Below are positions 1 to 4,873 of a DNA stretch of 6,148 bases, piece by piece (position 1 is the stretch's first letter; every line of letters begins with the position of its first letter). Source of the DNA: Planctomycetaceae bacterium. Lineage in GTDB: Bacteria > Planctomycetota > Planctomycetia > Pirellulales > Pirellulaceae. The stretch lies in assembly GCA_007124535.1 (NCBI GenBank), contig SLEY01000552.1:1-6148 (forward strand). Direction: 5' to 3'. The notes below the pieces were generated by a model. The model was not told the origin of the DNA and ran no database searches. It saw nothing but the letters and a program-made list of their open reading frames with translations. The position numbers were made by a program, and so were the translations under genes.

Positions 1-1092
1 ACCGCGGCGGTGATGAAGAATTTGGATTTAGTGATCGCTGCGGATACGGCCGCTGCGCATCTGGCGGGCGCCTTGGGCGTGCCGCTGTGGGTCGCCCTGG
101 CCCACGTGCCGCACTGGCCCTGGCTGCTGGAACGCAACGATTCCCCGTGGTACCCCTCGGCTCGTCTGTTCCGCCAGCCGGTTCCGGGCGACTGGCGTTC
201 GGTGTTCGAGAGCATGGCGGGAGCCCTGCGCGAGTGCCGCTCCGAAGTTCACGTCAAGCGGCCCGCGCAGTTCCGGGTGATCAGTTGCGGCCTGAACCGG
301 CTGACACGGGCGCGCTACGGGCTGATGTTGTACAACCGCCATGACTCGTACATCGGCCGCTCGCTGGCGACCTACGGCGAGTTTTCGGAAGCGGAGTGCC
401 AACTGTTGCGTCAGCTTGTCAAGCCGGGTCAGGTGGTGGTCGACGCCGGGGCGCATATTGGGTCGCATACCCTCCCGCTTTCCCAGTGGGTGGGCAGCGA
501 GGGGCGTGTGATCGCCTTCGAACCCCAGCGCATCGTCTTTCAGAATCTCTGCGCCAATCTCGCGCTGAATGCCCGGACAAATGTCGAATGCCATCCTCGG
601 GCACTGGGGGAGCGGGCCGGAACATTACGAATTCCTCCCATCGACTATACAAAATCGGCCAATACTGGGGGTATTTCGCTCAGCTCAGGGCCGCAGGGCG
701 AGTCGGTCGAGGTGGTGACGATCGACTCGCTGCACCTGCCGGCCTGCCATTTGGTCAAGGTGGATGTCGAGGGGATGGAGTTGGAAGTTTTGCGGGGCGG
801 CCGGGAGACGTTAGCCCGTCATCGGCCCTTGTTATACGTCGAGAACGACCGGGAGGAAAAATCGGCCGCTTTGATCGAATACCTGTTGGGGGTTGGCTAC
901 CATTTGTATTGGCACTTGCCCCCACTATTTCAACCCCGGAATTTCTTCGATAATCCAGACAATGTCTTTCCAGGTGTCGTTTCGGCCAACATGTTAGGGG
1001 TCCCGAGTTCCGTTCCGGCGCGAATCGAGGGGTTACAGCCCATTCGGGGCCCGGAGAGCCGGTGGCAATCGGCCAGTGGAGGTTCCAGGTAA
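1..1092 (+). CDS. GT9-like glycosyltransferase C-terminal end fused to FkbM family methyltransferase (5' partial)
   Basis: The frame is open from the first base, so the gene begins upstream; 363 codons are visible. Residues about 5-75 look like the C-terminal end of a GT-B, family-9-type (heptosyltransferase-like) glycosyltransferase: DTAAAHLAGALG at 15-26, then a W-rich stretch and DSPWYPSARLFRQ. Residues about 105-335 form an FkbM (Methyltransf_21) domain: a YNRHDSYIGRSL lead-in, SAM-binding motif VVDAGAHIG at 146-154, AFEPQ at 172-176 (acidic end of the second strand), and DVEGME at 255-260. By family, the first domain transfers a sugar from a nucleotide donor and the second O-methylates a sugar or glycan hydroxyl. 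Pairing them in one chain suggests surface polysaccharide or glycoprotein modification in the cytoplasm; the substrate is unknown. The first Gly-loop Asn usual in FkbM proteins (DAGANIG) is His here. The stop TAA overlaps the next gene's ATG. Domain calls are confident; the full architecture, possibly with N-terminal TPRs, is not visible. Confidence 0.9.
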   Translation, partial: TAAVMKNLDLVIAADTAAAHLAGALGVPLWVALAHVPHWPWLLERNDSPWYPSARLFRQPVPGDWRSVFESMAGALRECRSEVHVKRPAQFRVISCGLNRLTRARYGLMLYNRHDSYIGRSLATYGEFSEAECQLLRQLVKPGQVVVDAGAHIGSHTLPLSQWVGSEGRVIAFEPQRIVFQNLCANLALNARTNVECHPRALGERAGTLRIPPIDYTKSANTGGISLSSGPQGESVEVVTIDSLHLPACHLVKVDVEGMELEVLRGGRETLARHRPLLYVENDREEKSAALIEYLLGVGYHLYWHLPPLFQPRNFFDNPDNVFPGVVSANMLGVPSSVPARIEGLQPIRGPESRWQSASGGSR

Positions 1093-1559
1093 TGCCCCTA
1101 CACGCGATTCAGGTGGAAATCTCCCCCGGGGATCTGATCGACCGCTTGACGATCTTGGAGATCAAAGCGGCGCGAATTCGGGAGCGAGCCAAGCGGCAGC
1201 AGGTAAGGGACGAGTTGCGTCGGTTGCGCGAAATCCACGATGCGGCATTCGGGCCGGGCACGTCGCCCGATTTGGCCCGGCTGGCGACCGAGTTGCGGGC
1301 CGTCAATGAATCGTTATGGGAAGTGGAAGATCAGCTCCGCGTCTGCGAGCGTGGCCGGGATTTCGGGGATCGTTTTGTCCAGCTCGCGCGCTCCGTCTAC
1401 CGGCAGAATGATCGGCGGGCCGCCTTGAAGAATCAGATCAATCGTTTGCTGGGCTCGCCCCTGCGGGAAGAAAAGTCCTATCCGGCTTGGGAAGATCGCC
1501 CGGGGAGCGGCCCTGACAAGGGAGACGGTGCTTCGACGAGGCCAGCTTGTTCCGGATGA
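1092..1559 (+). CDS. DUF6165 family protein
   Basis: 155 residues. It matches the DUF6165 pattern: VEISPGDLIDRLTILEIKAARI near the N-terminus (8-29), a charged helical middle, LWEVEDQLRVCE at 75-86, then FGDRFVQLARSVYRQNDRRAALKNQIN and EEKSYPAW at 126-133. No membrane segment or signal peptide is seen; the Arg/Glu-heptad character suggests a helical, possibly coiled-coil, cytoplasmic protein. The ATG at 1092 was chosen because it overlaps the upstream stop (TAATG) and has GGAGG at 1078-1082, 9 bases away; an in-frame start at 1062 would extend into the previous gene and lacks support. The overlap implies translational coupling to the FkbM gene. Family function is not established; recurrence next to glycosyltransferase and FkbM genes suggests a part in glycan assembly (inference). 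The last 20 or so residues are Gly/Ser/Pro-rich and look like a non-conserved tail. Confidence 0.88.
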   Translation: MPLHAIQVEISPGDLIDRLTILEIKAARIRERAKRQQVRDELRRLREIHDAAFGPGTSPDLARLATELRAVNESLWEVEDQLRVCERGRDFGDRFVQLARSVYRQNDRRAALKNQINRLLGSPLREEKSYPAWEDRPGSGPDKGDGASTRPACSG

Positions 1560-1712
1560 TCGCGACTGCCGGGGGCGGCCCAAATCGCGTGGGGGGTATC
1601 GAGGCCAAATCCCGCGTGTGCGAATCCCCAAAATATTGGTGGTTTGGGAACGGCAGGGCGACTAGATACGGCCCAGATTAGGTGCGTATTTTGCGGAAGA
1701 AACGGCCGAAAC

Positions 1713-1741
1713 TTGCAAAACATTTCAGGATTCGCCAAAAT
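1713..1741 (+). promoter_or_regulatory. Weak candidate sigma-70 promoter
   Basis: TTGCAA at 1713-1718 and CAAAAT at 1736-1741 are separated by 17 bases, each matching four of six consensus positions, in the most AT-rich part of the spacer. A second overlapping possibility is TGGACC (1770-1775) and TAAAAT (1792-1797), 16 bases apart. Either would give the sigma gene a leader of several hundred bases. The matches are weak and could be chance in AT-rich DNA. Confidence 0.2.
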
Positions 1742-1743
1742 AG

Positions 1744-1796
1744 TTTTAATTTTCCGCCTCGAAAACCACTGGACCCCTTGGTCCCTGCGGTTAAAA
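1744..1796 (+). repeat. Composite inverted repeat (stem-loop) in the sigma-gene upstream region
   Basis: TTTTAA at 1744-1749 and CCGC at 1754-1757 pair with GCGG at 1787-1790 and TTAAAA at 1791-1796, leaving a four-T bulge on the left arm. Inside sits a compact hairpin, GGACC (1771-1775), loop CCTT, GGTCC (1780-1784). The nested arrangement could be a structured RNA element or a DNA-binding site. No poly-T tail follows, so it is not a classic terminator. The role is unknown. Confidence 0.4.
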
Positions 1797-2094
1797 TTGA
1801 ATCATCGGTACCCAGTCACAGCTCGCTCCGCTTATGCTTGATCAGCATCCCCAACGATACCATGAAGACGGTTTGCGAGTTGACCAGATGCTCCAGCGGG
1901 TACCGATATTTCGTAAGGCACAATGGCAAGCCTGAGAAAATCCGCATCCGACCGTTTGATCCGTGTGCGCGCAATCTTTTTCCAAATGGGGATTTGCGTG
2001 GGCCATTCGAGTTATCGGTGGTAAAATTGGTTGTCGAACCGAGCTTCTGGGGCGCGGGGGTAGAATGACAATCTGGATAGCTCGCAAGACGTTG

Positions 2095-2120
2095 GCCGCC
2101 CTCCCCGCCTGTGGGGCGGC
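2095..2120 (+). repeat. GC-rich hairpin in the sigma-gene leader
   Basis: GCCGCC at 2095-2100 pairs perfectly with GGCGGC at 2115-2120, extended inward by C2101-G2114 and T2102-G2113, leaving a loop of about ten bases. It lies some 115 bases before the proposed TTG start, in the likely 5' leader, and is immediately followed by the palindrome ATACCGGTAT. It could influence transcription or mRNA stability; there is no direct evidence for either. Confidence 0.4.
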
Positions 2121-2223
2121 GAATACCGGTATCGAAGTATCTCTCAGTCCCGCCATTGGCCAATTCTGGAGCAGTTCGTCGGCGCATTCACGCCGCTTCC
2201 TGACCCCGAGACGGAGTGTTGGT

Positions 2224-2229
2224 GAGGAG
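2224..2229 (+). promoter_or_regulatory. Ribosome binding site that decides the sigma-factor start
   Basis: GAGGAG lies seven bases before the TTG at 2237, an ideal Shine-Dalgarno spacing. The upstream in-frame alternatives, GTG at 2216, TTG at 2219 and GTG at 2222, are preceded by weaker purine stretches (GAG at 2208-2210 or ACGGAG at 2211-2216). The choice changes the protein by seven residues at most. Confidence 0.55.
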
Positions 2230-2236
2230 TACGATC

Positions 2237-3817
2237 TTGTACGACGCTTTACTTGAAGAATTTGAAGATGATGCGACCCGAACTACGGACGACGAGGACG
2301 GCCTGCGCCGGCTCACGCTGGACGACGTCGACGACGACGCCGATGCGGACGTCGACGAAGATGATCTGATTGACGACCCGGGGGACGAAACGCCGACCCC
2401 GGCCGGAAAAGACGACGAGTTGCTGCCGCTGGACGAGGACACCGAATCGTGGTCGGACGACCCGGTTCGCATGTATTTGACCCAGATGGGTGAAATCCCT
2501 TTGTTGACCCGCCAGCAGGAGATCCGTTTGGCACGGCAGATTGAAATCACCCGCCGCCAGTTCCGCTCGAAATTGTTGGAATGCGACTACGTCATGCAAA
2601 CGGCGTTCAAGACGTTGAAACGCGTGAATGACGGCGAGTTGCCTTTCGATCGCACGGTGCAGGTTTCGGTGACCGACCGTTTGGAAAAGGATCAGATTCT
2701 GGGACGCATGCCCCACAATCTGCGAACGTTGGAAGTATTGCTCAAGCGGAATCGGCACGATTACCGCATCGCGTTGGGCAAGTCGTATCCGCGGCGGCGG
2801 CGTCACGACGCGTGGCGCAACCTGTCTCGCCGCCGCCGACGGGCCGTACGGCTGACCGAGGAATTGGGGCTGCGAACCCCTCGGATGGAGCAGTTGATTC
2901 CCATTTTGGAGGAGTTTTGCGATCGCGTCCATTACCTGCGTGAACGGATTCGCGAGTCGAAGAAGGCACGCCGCCCGATCGCGGAGCGAGAAGCGTGGCT
3001 CCAGGAGTATCGCAGCATCCTGGTGGCGACGCAGGAGACCCCCCGCAGTCTCGAACAACGCGTGAACTACCTGAAGACGGTGTATTCGCGATATCAACGG
3101 GCCAAACGCGACTTGTCGGAAGGCAACCTGCGACTGGTGGTTTCGATCGCCAAGAAATACCGCAATCGGGGTCTTAGCTTCCTGGATTTGATCCAGGAGG
3201 GCAACGCCGGACTGATGCGGGCGGTGGACAAATTCGAGTACCGGCGGGGCTTCAAGTTCTGTACCTACGCCACGTGGTGGATCCGTCAGGCGATCACGCG
3301 GGCGGTGGCGGACCAGAGTCGCACGATCCGGATCCCGGTGCACATGGTCGAGACGATGTCGCGGGTGCGGAACGTGTCGCGGCAGTTGTTGCAGGAGAAG
3401 GGTCGCGATCCGACGCTGGAAGAGGTGGCTCGGCGCGCCGAAACGACGCTGGAAGAAGCCCGCCGCGTGTTGGCGATGAGCCGTTATCCGATCAGTTTGG
3501 ACCGCCCGGTTGGCAATAGCGAGGACAGTCACTTTGGGGATCTTTTGCCCGACATCACCGCGGAAAGCCCCGCCATTGGCGCCTCGCAGGATATGTTGCG
3601 GTCGCGGATCGATCGGGTCCTCAAATCGCTCAGCTATCGGGAGCGGGAGATCATCAAGCTGCGTTATGGTTTGGGCGACGGCTATAGCTATACCCTGGAG
3701 GAAGTGGGGCATATCTTCAAGGTGACGCGAGAACGGATTCGGCAGATCGAAGCCAAAGCGGTCCGCAAGCTGCAGCAACCCAGTCGCAGTCAGGATTTGG
3801 TTGGTTTCCTGGATTGA
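2237..3817 (+). CDS. rpoD: RpoD/SigA-type RNA polymerase sigma factor
   Basis: 526 residues from the TTG at 2237 (533 from the GTG at 2216). Directs core RNA polymerase to promoters. Regions from the TTG start: acidic N-terminal segment about 7-75; region 1.2 at about 75-103 (DDPVRMYLTQMGEIPLLTR); a divergent 185-residue non-conserved region at 104-288 with a run of Arg clusters at 185-205; region 2 at about 292-375 (NLRLVVSIAKKYRNRGLSFL, DLIQEGNAGLM, TYATWWIRQAI); region 3 at about 376-450 (GRDPTLEEVARR, PISLDRPVG); and region 4 at about 455-526 (TLEEVGHIFKVTRERIRQIE, then KLQQPSRS). Regions 2.4 and 4.2 closely match primary sigma factors, so it should read standard -10/-35 promoters. A classical region 1.1 is not recognisable; the acidic tail may replace it. 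Planctomycetes often carry several RpoD-like paralogues, so whether this is the essential one is open. The gene is flanked by spacers of over 200 bases and is probably its own transcription unit. Confidence 0.95.
   Translation: MYDALLEEFEDDATRTTDDEDGLRRLTLDDVDDDADADVDEDDLIDDPGDETPTPAGKDDELLPLDEDTESWSDDPVRMYLTQMGEIPLLTRQQEIRLARQIEITRRQFRSKLLECDYVMQTAFKTLKRVNDGELPFDRTVQVSVTDRLEKDQILGRMPHNLRTLEVLLKRNRHDYRIALGKSYPRRRRHDAWRNLSRRRRRAVRLTEELGLRTPRMEQLIPILEEFCDRVHYLRERIRESKKARRPIAEREAWLQEYRSILVATQETPRSLEQRVNYLKTVYSRYQRAKRDLSEGNLRLVVSIAKKYRNRGLSFLDLIQEGNAGLMRAVDKFEYRRGFKFCTYATWWIRQAITRAVADQSRTIRIPVHMVETMSRVRNVSRQLLQEKGRDPTLEEVARRAETTLEEARRVLAMSRYPISLDRPVGNSEDSHFGDLLPDITAESPAIGASQDMLRSRIDRVLKSLSYREREIIKLRYGLGDGYSYTLEEVGHIFKVTRERIRQIEAKAVRKLQQPSRSQDLVGFLD
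2321..2378 (+). repeat. GAC/GTC-rich low-complexity tract coding for the acidic tail
   Basis: The stretch is dominated by GAC, GAT and GTC codons and includes an 11-base direct repeat, GACGTCGACGA, at 2324-2334 and 2348-2358, which is 24 bases apart and so in frame. It encodes the densest Asp run of the sigma factor. Such tracts commonly vary in length between related strains, which is an inference here. Confidence 0.5.
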
Positions 3818-3885
3818 ACGGTACCCACCAAAAAGAGCCTGGATATCCGCGCCTCACGTGGACCGGCATCTCCAAGTTCGGATGC

Positions 3886-3908
3886 GGCTTGGTGCATTTC
3901 ACCAAGCC
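3886..3908 (+). terminator. Perfect 9-bp hairpin downstream of the sigma gene (candidate terminator)
   Basis: GGCTTGGTG (3886-3894) and CACCAAGCC (3900-3908) pair fully around the loop CATTT, about 70 bases past the sigma stop codon. A smaller hairpin just upstream, GCATC (3866-3870) with GATGC (3881-3885), could extend by CC/GG pairing that would take bases 3886-3887 from the larger stem. There is no T-run after the stem, so it is not a textbook intrinsic terminator; it might be a processing or mRNA-protecting structure, or part of the DUF4870 leader. Confidence 0.4.
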
Positions 3909-4018
3909 CCATCCGCCGCGGTGGTTGTTCTGGCGATGTCGCAAGGCGTACGGCTTTCTCGCAGGTTACGGCGCAACCGACTGCCCGCTTTGCCGTTATG
4001 AGGGACGATTTGCGGCGC

Positions 4019-4024
4019 GAGGAG
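4019..4024 (+). promoter_or_regulatory. Ribosome binding site that decides the DUF4870 start
   Basis: GAGGAG lies six bases before the ATG at 4031. The in-frame ATG at 3998 has no purine-rich sequence at the right distance, and the eleven residues it would add are mostly charged (MRDDLRREERG) and unlike the family's usual N-terminus. The shorter protein is therefore preferred. Confidence 0.65.
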
Positions 4025-4030
4025 CGAGGG

Positions 4031-4396
4031 ATGGAACAGTTTTCCGAAAAGCCACCGGTCGTGGGGGAGTCGGGCGAGCCGGTCTCGGAAGCGGATCGGC
4101 TTTGGGCCTTAGCCGCTCATCTGTGCCACGTGGTCGGGTTCAGTGCCCTCGGCCCCCTGGTGATCTGGCTGCTGAAAAAGGACAGCTCGCCCTTTGTGGC
4201 CGACCAAGCGAAGGAAGCCTTGAATTTTCAGCTCAGCTGTCTGGTGACCATCTTGTTGACCGCGGCCACCTGCGTATTGGCTCCTTTGGCGATCGTCGCG
4301 GTCGTGGGCGGTATCATTTACAGCATATTGGGTGGTGCGGAAGCCTATAAAGGTCGCCAATACCGCTACCCTTACACTTTTCGGCCGATTCAATAG
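4031..4396 (+). CDS. DUF4870 (Tic20-like) small membrane protein
   Basis: 121 residues. Family hallmarks are clear: SEADRLWALAAHLCHVVGF at 19-37, GPLVIWLLKKDSSPFVADQA at 41-60, KEALNFQLS at 61-69, and a YRYPYTFRPI end. Hydrophobicity suggests three transmembrane helices, at about 28-48, 66-85 and 86-103, with the KKDSSPF stretch between the first two and a polar 20-residue N-terminus. The family is widespread in bacteria as a short inner-membrane protein; its function is not established, and the relationship to chloroplast Tic20 is one of fold and sequence similarity only. The longer ATG at 3998 is rejected in favour of 4031, which has GAGGAG six bases upstream. A 213-base spacer precedes it, so a promoter of its own is likely, although I could not place one. 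It ends 86 bases before hisI and may be co-transcribed with it; no functional link is evident. Confidence 0.9.
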   Translation: MEQFSEKPPVVGESGEPVSEADRLWALAAHLCHVVGFSALGPLVIWLLKKDSSPFVADQAKEALNFQLSCLVTILLTAATCVLAPLAIVAVVGGIIYSILGGAEAYKGRQYRYPYTFRPIQ

Positions 4397-4397
4397 T

Positions 4398-4435
4398 GGG
4401 GTTTTCCCCTTGGGGCTTGACGAACCAGGGGGTTC
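4398..4435 (+). promoter_or_regulatory. Mutually exclusive hairpins in the hisI leader (candidate)
   Basis: GGGG (4398-4401), TTTT, CCCC (4406-4409), TT, GGGG (4412-4415) lets the central CCCC pair with either flanking GGGG, so the left pairing (four-base loop) is favoured over the cramped right one (two-base loop). A second hairpin follows, GAACC (4422-4426), loop AGGG, GGTTC (4431-4435). The block sits directly after the DUF4870 stop codon and 48 bases ahead of hisI. No short His-rich leader peptide is present, so classical his attenuation is not supported. Confidence 0.3.
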
Positions 4436-4470
4436 CGGCCGAAAGTATTGGTCCATTCACCCGGCTCACC

Positions 4471-4475
4471 AAGGA
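4471..4475 (+). promoter_or_regulatory. Ribosome binding site that decides the hisI start
   Basis: AAGGA lies seven bases before the ATG at 4483. The alternative GTG at 4396 overlaps the DUF4870 stop (TAGTG) and would add 29 residues that match no known HisI N-terminus. Confidence 0.65.
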
Positions 4476-4482
4476 TGAACGC

Positions 4483-4866
4483 ATGAACGGTCCCGATTTT
4501 GAGAAACACGATTTGATTCCGGTGATTGCCCAGGACCATCAGACGGGGGACGTCCTGATGCTGGCCTATATGAACCGGGAGGCGTACGAGGAGACCTTGC
4601 GCACCGGCCGCGTCTGCTACTGGAGTCGCAGCCGCCGCAAGCTTTGGCGGAAGGGCGAGCAGAGCGGCCATGTTCAGGAACTGAAGCGGTTATTCTTCGA
4701 TTGCGATGCGGACACGCTGCTGGTCCAAGTGGATCAGATTGGCGGAGCGGCGTGTCACGAGGGCTATCGCAGTTGTTTCTTCCGCCGTATCGATTTGGAA
4801 ACCGGCGAGGTCTGCGTGCAAGGTGCCCGCGTGTTCGATCCTGCCAACGTCTACAAGGAGGGCTGA
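4483..4866 (+). CDS. hisI: Phosphoribosyl-AMP cyclohydrolase HisI
   Basis: 127 residues, the usual length of a stand-alone cyclohydrolase. It hydrolyses the purine ring of phosphoribosyl-AMP to give ProFAR, the third step of histidine synthesis, in the cytoplasm. Family motifs are intact: LMLAYMNREAYEETLRTG at 25-42, YWSRSRRKLWRKGEQSGHVQ at 46-65, DCDAD at 73-77, and AACHEGYRSCFFR at 89-101. From the characterised archaeal enzyme, Asp73, Asp75 and Asp77 should bind Mg2+ and Cys74, Cys91 and Cys98 the Zn2+ site. The Gly-Gly-Ala-Ala stretch before Cys91 makes the Cys74-Cys91 interval one residue longer than in forms reading GPACH. No phosphoribosyl-ATP pyrophosphatase (HisE) domain is fused at the C-terminus, so that activity must be encoded elsewhere. 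It ends seven bases before hisG, indicating one transcript. Confidence 0.95.
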   Translation: MNGPDFEKHDLIPVIAQDHQTGDVLMLAYMNREAYEETLRTGRVCYWSRSRRKLWRKGEQSGHVQELKRLFFDCDADTLLVQVDQIGGAACHEGYRSCFFRRIDLETGEVCVQGARVFDPANVYKEG

Positions 4867-4873
4867 TTCGATT

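Larger units (their letters stand above)
1560..2236. other. Long non-coding interval between the glycan genes and the sigma gene
   Basis: No reading frame here has a ribosome site plus recognisable protein. The best one (ATG at 1862, stop at 2068) has no Shine-Dalgarno and an unfamiliar product. Base composition turns AT-rich between about 1680 and 1800, unlike the flanking genes. Visible structure: CCCAAA/TTTGGG hairpin at 1627-1648; a composite inverted repeat at 1744-1796 around GGACC-CCTT-GGTCC; a GC-rich hairpin at 2095-2120; and two 10-bp palindromes at 2123-2132 and 2155-2164. Weak sigma-70-like pairs are TTGCAA-N17-CAAAAT (1713-1741) and TGGACC-N16-TAAAAT (1770-1797). It probably holds the end of the upstream unit and the promoter and leader of the sigma gene. 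I found no tRNA, tmRNA or RNase P signature. Confidence 0.6.

Noticed and set aside
1560..1660. tRNA-like GCGAATCCCC stretch near 1620
   Set aside because: There is no matching acceptor stem, anticodon arm or GGTTCGAATCC T-arm.
1862..2068. Possible small gene in the spacer, product beginning MKTVCELTRCSSGYRYF
   Set aside because: There is no Shine-Dalgarno before the ATG, codon use is unlike that of the neighbours, and the product is not recognised.
1816..2187. Reverse-strand open frame of 123 codons in the same spacer
   Set aside because: There is no recognisable product; it overlaps other chance frames and crosses the hairpin and palindrome cluster.
2249..3778. Reverse-strand open frame of 509 codons opposite the sigma gene
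   Set aside because: Same explanation: antisense to a clear RpoD-type factor, with a His/Gln/Arg-rich unfamiliar product.
4417..4451. TTGACG as a -35 box for hisI
   Set aside because: No acceptable -10 hexamer lies 16-18 bases downstream; the nearest TATTGG is 23 bases away.
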